DNA of 64,000 bases from Impatiens glandulifera (GCF_907164915.1 NC_061866.1:39806320-39870319); one strand, 5' to 3'. Positions 34,982-48,438 are shown, counted from the first letter of the stretch. Notes: generated from the sequence alone by a model not told the origin. Numbers and translations: made by a program.

Positions 34982-34993
34982 GCTCTGATATCA
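34982..34993 (-). promoter_or_regulatory. Primer binding site, Copia element 3
   Basis: Minus strand TGATATCAGAGC, three bases inside the 5' LTR: the tRNA-iMet site with one mismatch (A for G at position 3). Confidence 0.82.
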
Positions 34994-34996
34994 CTT

Positions 34997-35282
34997 TGTT
35001 TGAAATATTAGTGGACAATCGACGTATTCACTCACAAACTCAAGATATGATTAAAAAGAAAGAGGAAGTGATTTTATTTCAGTTCATCTTATTTCTAAGA
35101 ATACAGCTACTCTATATATACTAGGACAAAAAACTCTTAAACGGTCATAATTAATATTAATTAAGACTCTATTAAGTAAAAGATAATATCGTCTAATATT
35201 AACTAGATCTTTAATTCTAATTAAGACACCTATTTAAAAAAATAACTTTTAATTTTTAATTAACTAATTTTATTTTCTAACA
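34997..35282 (-). repeat. 5' LTR of Copia element 3
   Basis: 286 bp, in element sense TGTTAGAAAATAAAAT to a TTTCAAACA end. It is followed on its outer side by the target duplication GTTAT. Confidence 0.9.
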
Positions 35283-35588
35283 GTTATTGTTCCAAATATA
35301 ACAAGTTGTTATCAAATTCACGGGATTTAACATTAATGTATAATGAATAATGCTGGTTTCGGCATGATTTGTGTATGGAAGGGTAGAGCAACATATGAAT
35401 TAATGTATGATATGGGCTTCCAAAACAAAGAGTCATAGTTAAGCTACTTATTCAACCTCTCCCATTTATAATAACATGTTTGTAATGAATATGAATGAAA
35501 GATTGACTTAAAGTCTATTTTGGTAGGCAATAGGGGATCCATGTTAGGCTTGGTTGATTGAAAGAAAGCCCTCCCAAATATATATATA

Positions 35589-35589
35589 T

Positions 35590-35640
<51 letters not shown>
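35589..35640. repeat. (TTTA)n microsatellite
   Basis: About 13 perfect tetranucleotide repeats, a likely slippage-prone marker. Confidence 0.93.
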
Positions 35641-35840
35641 CTTACGATAAAAATATGACCTAACTCATAATTTCTTAATTGTTTTTAATTTATTTCACTA
35701 TTTCTTTTCTAATTCATATAAAATGGGCAAAATTTATGTTTATCTATTCGTTTTATTCTTATTTTTTATGTTATTTTTTTAAACCCACCTTAAATATTTT
35801 TTAAGCCCACCCTAATTCAAATTTTTGAATCCATTCCAGA

Positions 35841-36869
35841 TGTTAAGCGTTATGGTTGTTAAATATATGGAGAAATTGTATTGAATGATTATATTGAATT
35901 ACATAGGTTATGTTTAATGTACATTACATTAGACTTATATGAAAACTAATATAATATAATAATAATATTATCACAATTTATAATATGATGATAATATCGT
36001 ACAAATATATTATTTTATATTATAACACCGCTCCTCAAACTTAAGATGGAAAGAAGTTGAATAATTTAAGGTTGAAGACGAGAGTGTGATATGTTAATAT
36101 TATGTTATTCAAACTTGATAAACTCGTGAGTGTTGAAATCTATTCAATTATAGGATGACAGTATTTTGATTGATAAAACAATGAATAAAGTAGAATCCCA
36201 TCAGTGTTGATTGTTGGGGGTAAAACAACAACTAAAAGAACTTCAATGTTACTCGTGAGTGTTGAGATTCATTCATCGACGGGATGACAATGTATTGACT
36301 AATAAACCAATGAAAATGTAGATCGCATGGGTGTTGAATGCTTGGTGAAACAACAACTAAAACCACTCTATTGTTACTCGTGAGTGTTGAAATCCATCAA
36401 CGACAAGATGAAAACGTGTTGACTAAATAATTAGCAAAAAAATCTCATATGATTGGATTAAGACGAAAAAAATATGGACATTGACTACTAGGATAAAACA
36501 ACAACCGAAAAAAACTAAGAAGATATGATAGCCGGAGAAAAAAAAACATCAACAAAAATATTTAAAGGAAAAAATATTATTAAAAAATATAATATAGCAA
36601 TAAATTTATGAGAGCCATCCATCAACGACTAGAGTAACTTTTGATGAAGGCATCGGAAGACTACGACTTGGTGTGCTCAAGAACGAAAACAATACTCTGA
36701 TACCATGTTAGAATAAAAAGAAGATTGTATTTGATGATATTTTGTTTTGTTAGAATTTAGAGAAGAATTGTAGTGATTTTATATAGAATTATATATATAT
36801 GTTATGTCTAATATATAAACATTATATTATACTTATAAGAAAACTAATATTATAATATAATAATGGTAT
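35841..36869 (-). mobile_element. TRIM-like small Copia-type element, copy 2
   Basis: Left LTR 35841-36027 (TGTTAAGCG to TATAACA), then on the minus strand a polypurine-like TTTGAGGAGCGG (36028-36040). The interior contains three tandem ~120-bp units with GTTACTCGTGAGTGTTGA (36105-36425). The primer site TGGTATCAGAG (36695-36705, minus) abuts the right LTR, which begins at 36706 and is truncated at 36869 by the Gypsy LTR. No coding capacity. The intact PBS and PPT identify it as a non-autonomous LTR element. Confidence 0.75.
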
Positions 36870-38812
36870 TGTAACCCTCAGGAATTTCCTTCCGTAGCAT
36901 AGCATGTGTTTGGACGACACGTAGAAATACGGGGATCACGGGGTAGCACGAGATTCGATGCATTTCAACCTTGGTTTGCGTGTTAGACATCTTTTAAACA
37001 AAAACATTAATTTTTTATTTTTTTTTTTGAAAATAACTAGGTGCTTTTAGAAATTAATCATAATTAATTTTATTCAAATTTTAATAATCTGGGGACCAAA
37101 TAGTTTGATTAAAACCCAGTTTAAATTAATTAAACATAATTAATTTAACATATTATTTATTTAAAAATAGACTTGCCAAATAATTTTGTAAAAAATCAGT
37201 AAAAGGTATGTGTATAAATGTACTTTATACTAGAGTTTCTATAAGGAGTTCGGATATTGGTTACGCTCGGAAAAGGACTTTAGCGCTATGTCATTTGCGC
37301 CTGTCAAAGGATGATTTTATTTTTTTAATTAATAGTATGGGGTCCTATTACAAGATTTATTTATAACATTTATTTTCTTTAATTAGTAGTCTGGGGGTCC
37401 TAAACAAAGATATGTTTAGATTACGTAAATAATTGTACAAAAATTATTTAAAAGGGCGTACCTGCAATTGCATTGATATAAGACAGCGTAAAAAATATGA
37501 AAAATATCATTAAAGTGTTGGAATTTAAAAATAAATTTCAAATGGGATCTTAGCCAAAATATTTGTTTGGGAAATATCACAAAAATATTTAAACATTATT
37601 TTCTTAATTTTTGGGATAATTTGAAAATAAATTTGGGTTCCAAAATTATAAAAATAATTTTGGATTTTAAAAAGTAGAACCAAAGAGGCCTTAGGACCGA
37701 AGTCATATGGTTGGGTCCATTTTTACCGATCTGGGCTCGGACGGGCTTGGTCTAGACCGGAAAGGTCTAGATCAAGGCTTGGGAGCATTGATCCATGGAT
37801 CCGGAGGGTTCGGTCCTCAGTTCAGGAGACTCGGTTACGAACTCAGGTCCTCAGTTTTTATACTCAATTAGGTCGGTTATTGAAGTCTAATTCAACTTCA
37901 ATTTGATCCCTGAAATTTTATCCCTTAAGTTATGTGTTCGTCTTTGGCAGCCTAGCTAAAGACCAGGGTTTGACTTCTAGATCTATGGGAATTGAAGGTG
38001 AGGATAAGAGGAGCACATGGGAGAAAAAAATGAGAGGATAATGTTGAGAAACAAAGGAGCTAGAGCTTCTTGAAGATCATTGTTGTCAATTGCAGTCTTC
38101 CAGAGTTCGCGAAGAAGACGATCAAAACGATGTCGTTTTGACTAGTCAAAACGCACCGTTGGCGGTCTGTCAGCGTTCCGTTGGCGCTTGATGGATTAGA
38201 CTAATGGGGTTTATGTCCCATTAGTCGATCGAGTGTGGCCTTGGGCGCGCACGTGTTCCTTTACACCCGTATGTGTGGCATCCTCCTGGACTCTAGATGA
38301 AAATCCAGCGCTGATCCAATGACCCTGAATCCCACTACAACAATTAAACATAATTTCAGCTACCTAAGATTATCAGTTTATATTTTTAATAAAATGGTTG
38401 TTTGAAATCGAAATTTTAACCCTTTCTTGCATTTTTCTTTATCAAAAATTCCAAATTTTTTTGGAAACATAATAAAAATTATGTTCATTATTTTTATTTT
38501 GGGATATTTATTTAATTGTTTTAAGCCATAAATTATACATAATTTTTGTTTAAAATCAAAATTAAATAATTTCAACCTCTTTTGAGTTTAAATTGGGTAA
38601 AACAAACTCAATATTTTAACCTCAAATTATTTTTAGATTTTTATTTAATTTTTCTAATTAGGATTTAATTATCACAATAATTAACCCTAATTTGATCTTT
38701 AATCTCTTTTTAGGTTATTTTGAATTTTAAATATTTTAAAAATTATTTTAATATTATTATAATTTAATAATATTATTTGTAAATTAGGGTATGCCAAATT
38801 TTCATGTTTACA
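36870..38812 (-). repeat. 3' LTR of the Gypsy element
   Basis: In plus orientation it runs TGTAACCCTCAGG to CATGTTTACA. The minus-strand purine-rich GAGAGAGGCATTTT (38813-38826) lies just outside as a possible polypurine tract. The region 37860-38410 matches 50911-51463. The segment 37230-37320 (GAGTTCGGATATTGGTTACG) recurs in variant form at 44970-45040. Confidence 0.7.
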
Positions 38813-41240
38813 AAATGCCTCTCTCGAACCGAGTTTGAATAAAACAAACTTGGTTTTTGGTAAAAGAGGGTTCGAGATTTGAACATCTTGAAAATTGTAT
38901 CCTAACTTATAATAAGGTAAAAAGATATAACCTGGATGATAACAAATGTTGGGGATGAATCATAACAATTACTCAAAGATGGGGACAACTACGTGATCAT
39001 TCGTTGGTTGAATCTTGTTTAGGGATAATCTATCACAATAGTCTTATGCTTGCTGGGGAGCAAAGTATGATTTCAATTAGGGATGGATTATTATAATAAT
39101 CATATCATAACAATTTTTAATAATGCCTATCAATAGATAAGGCTTGTTGGGGGAGTAGACAAAACTTTTTGTGGGGAAGAGTCTTATAATAGCAAGACTT
39201 CTTTCTAGATATCCATTAATAAATAGGACTTTCTTGAGGAATATTCTCCCAAGGAATAGATAGAACTTTAATGGGAAATACTTTCTTGGGGAATAATGAT
39301 AGTAATCATGGAATGTCCATGAAGAGATGAAATTCGCCACTTGAGGTTGGTCGTAATAATAACTTCCACAGATGCATATCATTAGATAGGACTTATTATG
39401 GGGAAGGTGATAACAATCACTCTAAGGGGATATGTTATGACAATGACCTACGTCGATGCCTATTATAACAGGGCTTTAACAAATCATAATAGGGCTTTAA
39501 CAAATCATAACAATGACCTGTGGTGCCTATTAGTAGATAGAGATTTGGAAAGGTCTTATACAAAGTGACCCTCACAGTCGTTTGAAAAATCATACTTCAG
39601 TTGGGATTGTTTATGAGAGGACTTTCTTTGATTAACAACTTATCATGTAGTTTTGCCAAAATTTCCTTCATAACTGGGTGAAACATCGACCAATTGCATT
39701 GAGGGGTTCTTGGGTCTTTGAGAAAAATTTCCCTTCACAGCGGGATTAAAATTGTCGACTCTTAGGGGCTTTTATCATTTTAGGGAGTATTTCAACAAAA
39801 AAATCCCTTTTGTTTTACGAAGTTACCTTCACAACTATGTGAAACATGACCGTTGTTTTGTCATTTCTGAGGAATGGATTATTCCCAATTCTGTTTCGAA
39901 TAATGTTTGAAAGTAGATGAAACCTCGATCCTATCCATGAATCATGGAGACTTGAAATCAAAATGTATTCGGGTTTAAGATACGAGCATTTCTATAATCG
40001 GGAGAGATTATCTCGCTTAAAGAGCCCAAGTTTCTTTTTCTCCTATGTTAAGATATAGATGATAAATCTAATCTCATGCAGGCGATTATCCAAATTATTA
40101 ACTCGCAAGGAAGGTGACCGAGACATGGGGTCTCGTTCAATGATACTTTTGGTTTCTTTTTCTATGGACTTCAATCCTTCGAAAGCTCGATTATTTATGG
40201 TAAAGTCACAAAGAGAGTTTCAACATTTTGGTTTCGGGATTTTTTTTCTTTCTATTTTTAGGCTTCTAGAGTGTATCTAAGGGAATCGATACGTTTTTCT
40301 CTTGTGATAGTCATTGGAACAACCGTTACAGTGAGCATAAACGGTGATTTCAACACTTCAACCTACACAGAAGCGTTTATATTTTTTGGTTCTTGAAGTA
40401 TATCCGAGTGAATCAATACATTCTGCTCTTATGATAGTCATCGGGACAGTCACCCGAGTGATCATAAATAGTGATTTCACCTCAACCTATACGGGATCAT
40501 ATATTATACAGATATGTATATATATTTTTTGAAGCCTTGAGTCTAGTTGTCTCCGTTCTCTTATACAAAGAGGAATGAGACATCATTTCTCAAATTGCGG
40601 CTTTGGCTTGGATTTTGGGGTTTATTCCAGTTCTTTTTTCAAAAGCCTTCCATAAAGGGTTAATTTTCTAGATAATCGTGTAGCACAAAAATGAGCTATA
40701 AAGAATATCCATCGATTAAAATTTTCTGGAAACTCAAGGTCATATTTGGGAGATTAATCACTATTAGATTAAAAAAGTAGCTCTTAGCTTTTGCTCCTAC
40801 TTATTTCCTAAAATCCTTGTCACCAATTGATGGAAAGAACCAAGGTTCCTATTGTCTTTAGACTTTATCTAAGACAGAACTAGGAATAGTTATTCCTTAT
40901 TTATTTATTTTTTTGAGTTTGAGACCAGACCTACATATAGACTTCCTACATATCATTCTTTTGTCCTTAATATATTCTTTTTTATTTCTTCGAAAAAATC
41001 AGGTCTCACGTAGTTCTCCCATTTTTTTATGATGTAGTTATACAAAACTAGAGGTCGATTAGTCCATTCTAAGCTGGAGACTAACTTATGGGGATTACAA
41101 CATAGTTATACAATACTAGAGATCAATTAGTCTATTTGTGGTTGGGGACTAAACCCTTTTAGGTAAGGTTGAATTGCGAGTCGTCATACTCATAGTCCTA
41201 GTAAGGCTGGATTGGGAGCCGTCATATACACAAGCTGATA
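38813..41240 (-). other. Non-coding region between Gypsy pol and 3' LTR
   Basis: About 2.4 kb without recognisable coding sequence, as is usual in Tat/Ogre elements. It has degenerate repeats built around GATAGGACTT and GGGGAATAATGATA (39060-39400), a perfect tandem pair AGGGCTTTAACAAATCATAA (39471 and 39491), and related 50-60-bp units near 39660, 39720 and 39830 containing ACTGGGTGAAACATCGACC-like text. A related pair at about 40280 and 40400 shares ATCGATACGTTTTTCTCTT / ATCAATACATTCTGCTCTT. Confidence 0.5.
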
Positions 41241-44200
41241 TTACACATAATATTGTTTTAGTGCATCTAGATTTCTTGGAGCAATAAACTATTCCCCTTC
41301 AACAGTAAATAGGCGAACTGCACCTCCAGAGATAATTTTCTTAATTAGGAAGCGTCCTTCCCATCATGGTCGAAACTTGCTCCTAGGGTCTAATAATTCT
41401 CGTTTTCATTTAAGCACTAAGTCACCTTCTTTTAAGTTCCTGGGCTTGACCTTTATATTAAAGGTATTGGCCATTCGTTTTTGGTAAGATTTGGTTTGTA
41501 TAATGCATCCACCCTATGGTCTTCCATTAACATAACTGGTAATATCGAGATTTTACCCAAGTGAGATTCCAAAAGGACTCTTAGTGTAGAGATTTCAATC
41601 TCAATGGGTTGTACGACATCCATACCATATTCTAGAGAATAGGGAGTTTCGTTTGTCGATGCTTGGGAAGTAGTAGTGTATCTCCATAAGGCAAATGGAA
41701 ACTTTTCATGTCAATCCTTGTACGTTTTGATCATCTTCTTGATGATCCTAATCACATTCATGTTAGCCACTTCAACTGCACTATTAGTTTTCGGTCGATA
41801 GGGCGGTGATTTGTGATGTTCAATTTTGAACTCTTTGAGCAAGGATAACCTTTCCTTGAAAGTGTCTCTCGTTATCTGAAATAAGAGCACGAGGTACTCC
41901 GTATCTGGCGATGATGTAGATACGGATGAACTTTGCCACTTGAGTAGATTTCAGAATTTTGTAAGATGTTTCCTCGACCCATTTAGAGAAATAGTCGATG
42001 GCTACAAGTATGAACTCATGTCCATTTGATGCATGGGGATAAATTTTCTCAATGACATCAATGCCCTATATAGAAAAGGGTTATGGTGATGTCATACTAT
42101 ACAACAAAGATGATGGAGTATGCTTTAGATCAACATAGATCTGAGTGACAACTTTTTACATATCTGAAACATAGATGTTCCATATTTTGGCCAATAATAT
42201 CCAAGACGGAGTATTTTCTTGGTGAGGGATAGCCCATTTATATGTGAACCACATACTCTTGTATGTACTTCTTATATGATTCTTCGTGCTTCAGGACCAT
42301 CGAAGCAGATCATGTTTTGACCATAAAAAGATCATATGTATAACTTGTTAGCTATCCAAGCATAGTTAGTGGAATACTAGAGCATGGCTCTTTGTTTCTT
42401 AACTCATAAATGGAACGGATATTCTCCATACTCGATGTATTTTTGAAGAATATCAAACCATGGTTTGGTGGGAACTTGAATGGAGGATACCACTCCGACA
42501 TTGAAATTGGGTTTCTATTTTTTCCGGATTTTCAAAGGTTTGACCTTTATTCTAAAAAGGATTTGGGTCATGACTACTAGTGTAGATTAAGCATCGACAA
42601 AGCAATTATGGTTTCTTGACGCGTGCAGACAAGACACGTGATCGAACTCGTTGATAAACTGGAGTGGGCATATATGATATGGTTTAAGATTTGCCCTCAT
42701 ACTTGTCATGTTCCCTTAACATGGGATATAACCAAGTTAGATTCGCCAATTACGTCTAGTTTAATTTCCCTCTTTCGTATACGATTTCGAGACTTGACAG
42801 ACATGCCTCATACTCAACCTCATTATTGGTTACAAAATATTCTAACTTAATTGAGATGAGATTATAGATTCCTTTGAGATCTATCAAGAGAATTCCAATT
42901 CCATAGCCATATTTGGATGAGGCTCCGTCAAACATTATTTTTCATGTTTCTGAAGAGACAAACACTATGGTGTCATCCGGAAAGTCGAGTTCATATAAAG
43001 CCTCAATCGTGATAGGTTGATCAGCTATGAAGACTACAATAACACTTAGTTTATCAGATTTCTGAACCGTATAAGTTATATCATATTCAAAATTCATCAT
43101 CACCTTTTAGCAAGTCTGGGTGACAGTAGCGTTTGGTGAACAAATAATGAATTGGATCCAACTTGGATACCAGCTTGATAAAGTGGGCTTGCATATAATG
43201 TCTCGGTCTTTTGGAGACTCATACATTTGCCCAACACACTTTTTCGTGTGTCGAATAGTTTAATTCGCATCTAGTAATTTCTTACTAGGATACTAAACGA
43301 TGATCTCGAGTTTATTCTCATTTTCTAGAGCCAACAAGTTTCCCATTACTGAATCTGTCACTGTGAGATCGAGAATTAAAGAAACGACGGGCCTTGGTGG
43401 CATAAGGACTGGTGGTGACTTTATATATCTTTGATTCTGTCAAATGCTTATTGATAAGTTTCATCCCGCTGAAATTTCTGGTCCTTTTTTAGAAACTTGT
43501 AAAGAGAATCACAAGTGAGAGTTAGTTTTCTAATGAACCGACTAATGAACTGGATTTTACCGAGAAAGTCTCAGACCTCTCTTTCATTTCGAGGGGTAGA
43601 CATAGTCGTAATTGCCTCAATTTTGAATGGATCGATTTCTATTCCTTGTTGGGTAATAAGTAATCTTAACATTTTACTAGTGGTTACACTGAACACACAC
43701 TTTTTCGGGTTTAGTCGAAGTCGTTATTTTCTAATTCTCTACAAGAACTTGTTTAAGTTGGGAATATAACCCTGGCGATTTTTAGATTTCACGATCATGT
43801 CATCAATGTAGACTTCCACTTCCTTGTGGATCATGTTGTGCAAGATTATAGTGACAGCTCTTTGGTAAGTAGCCTCGACGTTTTTGAGACCATAGGGCAT
43901 GACCCTGAAAAAGAATGTGTCTACCCCTGTGATAAAGGTAGTTTTTTCTTTGTCTTCTTCAGCGATTAGGATTTGGTTATATCTTGAAAATCCATCCATG
44001 AAGGACAACAACTGATTGTCAGCGGCATGATCGACCAAAATTTCGATATGTAGTAAATGAAAACTATCCTTAGGGATGTCTTTATTCAAATCGCGGTAGT
44101 CCACACACACGCGTGTCCTTTAGTCTTTATTTAAGATAGGAGCCACATTGGCTATCTATGTGTGGTAGTCCAAAGTTTCGAGGAACTTGGCATGATTGAC

Positions 44201-44300
44201 ATTTAACTGAGCCATTTGGAATTCGTATTTTATAGGAGGAATGATCGTGGGGTTTGCGCCTTCTTGGGAGTTACTGTATCAACGATTTCTAGCTAGGTTT
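41241..44300 (-). pseudogene. Gypsy pol pseudogene (RT, RNase H, integrase)
   Basis: RT: at 44110-43739 one frame reads CVDYRDLNKDIPKDSF, LSFMDGFSRYNQI, TFFFRVMPYGLKNVEATYQR and the catalytic VYIDDMIVKS. RNase H parts follow to about 43150. Near 42950-42750 a second RNase H-like block has FDGASSKYGYGIGILLI and TNNEVEYEACLSSLE, as in the additional RNase H of Tat elements. Integrase: GHEFILVAIDYFSKWVEE near 42030, RYGVPRALISDN near 41890, then SPPYRPKTNSAVE with the catalytic Glu near 41790 and FPFALWRYTT, SLEYGMDVVQPIE to 41600. The final WEGRFLIKKIISGGAVRL (41340) and a stop at 41241 complete it. Many stops and frameshifts are present. Confidence 0.87.
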
Positions 44301-44719
44301 TTGCTGACCTATTAACACCATCTTCAGGAGGTTTCTCATAGAGACAGGTTTCATCCACATTACAATGAGTTTGAAGGTTAATACTAATTGGTGGAATGAT
44401 AGGAGGAATAGTTTGTTGTGGGTGTCATGACGAGGATGACTGATCTTGAACAAGAATAGCAGACTTGATCATCAAACTATGACTTTAAAAAATTCAGTTG
44501 GAGATACCGCTTATCAGTTTTTGGAGTTCCTTTGGCCATTTCTTGGTGCACAAAACATCCAGATTTTTTATCCCTTTTTCGTAGGGCTGTATCGACTTGT
44601 TACAACGGACTACGATCGTGAAGAGAGAGAAATAAGGGTTTGTAGATGTAACAAAAGTACAAATTCAAATACATATGAAGTGAATCTTAGAGAGCAAGGA
44701 TCTCTTTTGAAGATTCGAT
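44301..44719. other. Unassigned sequence between Gypsy pol and LTR-like block
   Basis: Expected to hold the end of protease or gag of the Gypsy polyprotein in minus sense, but no conserved motif was recognised. ORFs are short and unconvincing. Confidence 0.35.
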
Positions 44720-47700
44720 TACAACAAACATAGAGCTGTATATAAAAATACTCGCAAAGTTTGATACAAACAAACTATTTTATTATTATTTTTCTCGTTT
44801 CGCTTCCCTTTTTGGCGTATGCCCTTTAGAATCGGCATACGCTTTTTTGAATTGCCCCCTACAAGTTTTAAATCAACACACTCGCGAATGTATCGATCTA
44901 ATTGATTTGAGAGTCGCCACTTTATTTTACTTCCCAAAGAAACTAAAGAAAAGAAAATCAGAGATTCGTTTTAAGAGTTCGGTGTTTGGTTACGTATTGG
45001 GAAAGGGCTCACAGCGTTATGTCCCATACGCATGTCTTTACAAACACTCTCTACTTCTAAATAATTGGTCAGTTGATGTTTAAAGGATTATTATGTATTC
45101 GTTATGAGTTCAGAACTCTTTTACTTGTGTGAGAAAATCTTAATCATGTTACATAGGGGCTAATCTTATTCATGAGATGTTTGACAAGGATAAAGTATTG
45201 AAAAGCATAGAGCAAAATTCGCAGGGAAAACAATAGTCACTATTCCAGAGGGAGGACATACGAGTGCGAACGACAAGGGAAAAGGTTCAAATTGAAGATT
45301 TGAAGTTTTACTCTTTTTGGACAAAGGAGATAAAAGAATGAACTAATCCAAGGTCCCAAGTGTTCCCTCTTTTAAAATTTTCAGAGTTTAAGGAAAATTC
45401 CGAGTATAACACGTTAAAATAAGTCATTTTCTAAAAATAATTTAAAAAATTCCTAAAAATTTGATATGATAGTCAAAAATATTATTAGAAGCTTAGAGGA
45501 ATTGAGTTTGGAATTTTCGGAGTTATAAACTCCCGACATAACACTACGAATATAGAAATTTTTCCAAGCGGACCCTAAAAATTGCGGGGGAAATTTATTT
45601 TTGAATTCTTAGGAAAATTTGAGAAATTTTAAAGTGGTTTGGACATTTGAATTCTCATTTTAAGTTTATTTGTGAAATCTGGGAAACAAAAAGGACCTTA
45701 GGTTTATTTTATTTTTGATTTTTTTATTAAAGTTTTAAATTTAAATAAAAGGAAAAGAAAGCCTAGGGGCCCAATTGAAAGATAAAGGAGAGTTTGAGAC
45801 CTATTTTAATTTTTTAAATAGGAAAATACTCATTTAAAAATCAATCTTTGCAATTCCCAACAAAGTTGGGGGAAATGGAAATATAACAAAGTTAAAAACA
45901 AGTATGTCGGCCCTATGCTTGTCTCCGACGAAGTCAATTTCCGGCGACCCTACACCCGAAGTCTGCACGAAGACGACTCCCCGCCGGTTCGTTCGTCGCG
46001 CTTGGCGTTCTCCTTCATCTTCTTGTCGTCCAACGCTTCGGTTTGAACGAATCTTGACCTCAAAGGAAAGAGGTCGGGATTATTCCCCTGAACTGTAGGA
46101 TAACCAGTCGCCATCTAGCGTTTTCTCCTCCTCGGAACTGCGAAAGCACCAACAGAGAAGGCTCGCCTGGTCGCCTATGAATCGTCCGTCCTCTGGAGTT
46201 GCACTTATAATCTTGCAATTGAAGAACCAAGCGAAGAGCGACTGAACAACACAATCTATGCCTTCTTTCTCTCAACGAACACAGCTTACACAATTTCAAC
46301 ATAAATGGAATTGAAATTTTGGACAGAAATCTACTCGAATCCTATCCTCTATCCTAACTAATCTTAATCGAATGTCTACCAGCCAGAATTTAACCAAATC
46401 TCAACGGAAATGAAGCCAAAAGAAAGAACAAACATAAAATGGTATAATGAACTTGTAATTGAGTTTTAAAAATCAAATGACATCGGTGTACAAAACCGAT
46501 GCCTCAACTATTGAATAAAGGTCTACATTGGTGCAGGGATTACTTGAATTGAAGAAATCGAAAGAATGAGTAATGGATCGAAGTTCGCCTGAATTAACTA
46601 CGGTTTTCTTCCTTCTTCTTCTCAGTCCAGTTCTCCTTCTTCTTCAACCGGATGGGACGGAGCCTCCAAGAACGGAATTCGTCTACACCCCCGATGGAAC
46701 TGCTCTCTTCTTCTTGATAACTGCCTTCTTTTCCGGAAAACTCCCGCGCAACTGAATACAAACTTCACTTTTAATAGTTTTTGTTTGATAACTAGTTTAT
46801 AATTCAATTGTTTGTTGTTCTGTTTGTTTTGTAATTCAGTTGTTTGAAATTCATTTGGTTTTTTCAACAAAGGTAGGGTCTGTCTAGTTTTGTTTTTTTA
46901 AACTCATTTTCTCTCTTTTGAGTTTTAATGTAATGACACGAAGACGTTTTCCCCAAAACTTCACTTTTAAATGTGGGTATGTTCTGTTTTAATTTTTATT
47001 CCAAGGGCACGCTCGTAATTATCCAAAGTGGATTTCCCCCTTTTGACCTTTAATTTTGATGTTAAGACCCCTCCTTTCATCCTTTAGCAACCCTGTTTTG
47101 AATCAATCGTCTCAGCCTCGTTTTTGATCCAATGACCGTGAAATTTTTATGGCAAATTCCTAATATAATTAACTTCAATATCCCTTTTGAATCATCCCAA
47201 ATGGTCCTTCCTAGCCCCAGTTATAATTTTCCAAAGTTCTTCATCCATTTAAACTTCAGCCATCCCGGAACTCTTGACCTGAAACTTTGTATGCCCATAT
47301 TTTTAGACTCAGGAATCCTATCATGATGAGGGTGCAAGCATTAGAAAGGTTGGAGTCTTGCCTACAACTTTAGTGTTTTAACAAAGATTTAAAACGATCT
47401 GTGATAATCAGGAGAATGGATGCACAAAAGCATGTTGGTTCATGTACCAGCTTCATTACGGGCAACATAGGATAAGCTCTGTCGTGAACTAGGAGGTATA
47501 ATTGATATCATTGGAAAGATAACTCAACGGAATTTCCAATGGTAGCTCATACACTAGAAATGGATCAATGGTTTACAAGATATGATTTTTAGAAACGCTG
47601 CATTCCCCTAGTTAGCTCTTGGGATTCAGATTCGTAGTGGTATCTCTCTTGTACTGATCGGGTAAGTGCCTTAGTTGAAGATCCAAGATTCGGGAATGGT

Positions 47701-48438
47701 TTCATTCAAACGGTATATGAATCAGCTTCTCGAACCAAGTTGAATCACTCAAAACTATCAAACATAGCTCAAGTTACGAAATTTTAAGTGAAAGGGTGTT
47801 TAGATAAAACCTTTCAAGAACACCTTTTATTTAGGACAATCTTTCACCTATTTCAAGGAAACCATCAGGAAATCAGCATGAACACGATGAAAGTTGATTC
47901 ATTTCACTTTTTAAAAAGCTAGAGATCATCGAAATCCATCTAGTATTGAAGTCGAAATGAATTTATAAAGCTCTTAGATCCATTGGCAAATTGAGAATGT
48001 TCAGATGGAAATTTTTTCACTCCCTTTTCAAATGAGCCAATTCTCGACTTTAGAAGACCGGTCAACTACTCCCTCCATTGAGTTGACTGGTATTTGACCC
48101 TTTTTTTTCCTGGGTTGACTCGTCGATTGGCAAGTTCACTGGGGTTTGACACGTTCTTTTGTTTTCTCCTCTTTTGAGCGTCCTTTACACAAATTTGTAT
48201 ACAGCAATATTACATTCAAAAATTTTCCAAAACATACAACATAAACATGTCACGGGTTGGAAAAACAGAGTAGTTATAAAATTTGACCTTTGGATTGTTA
48301 TCTTTTAAGCTTTCTGGATCGGTTTTAAAAAGATATATATTTTTTCTTTCTTGGTCCAATAACAAACATGAGTATCATATTAGACCGGATTTTGTTTTTG
48401 ATTGGATAACTAAGGTATAAAAATGGGGTGTCTACAGA
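44720..48438 (-). repeat. Second Tat/Ogre-type LTR-like block
   Basis: In minus sense it starts TGTAGACACCCCATTTTT at 48438, a typical Ogre-like LTR start, and includes near 44900-45050 a block (GAGTCGCCACTTTATT, GTTCGGTGTTTGGTTACG) that Tat/Ogre elements usually carry and that recurs in the left LTR. About 3.7 kb long. The middle (45900-46760) is GC/CT-rich with short ORFs that match nothing known. A matching second copy is not in the window, so this is either a second element's LTR or part of the composite. Confidence 0.5.
48061..48160 (-). promoter_or_regulatory. Cluster of W-box-like TTGAC motifs
   Basis: Five TTGAC cores on either strand occur within 100 bp (GTCAAC 48061, TTGACT 48083, TTGACC about 48094, TTGACT 48115, TTGACA about 48146), with one more at about 48283. 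This is about 300 bp inside the presumed LTR start at 48438, the usual U3 promoter zone. WRKY binding is inferred from motif alone. Confidence 0.4.

Larger units (their letters stand above)
30680..35282 (-). mobile_element. Copia element 3, decayed, minus strand
   Basis: LTRs of 295 and 286 bp (30680-30974 and 34997-35282), bounded by TGTTTGAAA/TGTTGGAAA and TAACA/CAACA, with the perfect target duplication GTTAT (30675-30679 and 35283-35287). The minus strand carries gag, protease, integrase, RT and RNase H in Copia order, with frameshifts and stops throughout. At 4,603 bp it is a near-full-length compact Copia element. Confidence 0.93.
30140..36869. repeat. Dispersed segment, block B (partner of 18380-20459)
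   Basis: Carries the same ordered landmarks as block A: ATAATTGTTGC...AATAAG near 30150, GGCTCTCCTAAATTCAGTTC near 30400, TAAGTGATA near 30630, then after Copia element 3 the shared stretch leading into the TRIM-like element (35740-36869). The Copia insertion at 30680-35282 came after the duplication, because block A lacks it. Confidence 0.66.

Noticed and set aside
38378..39382. Minus-strand ORFs of 65 and 101 codons
   Set aside because: They span AT-rich LTR sequence and the repetitive region beside it, with no recognisable motif.
45904..46870. Short ORFs in a GC/CT-rich patch of the Gypsy region
   Set aside because: No domain, no conservation between frames, and located inside an LTR-like block.
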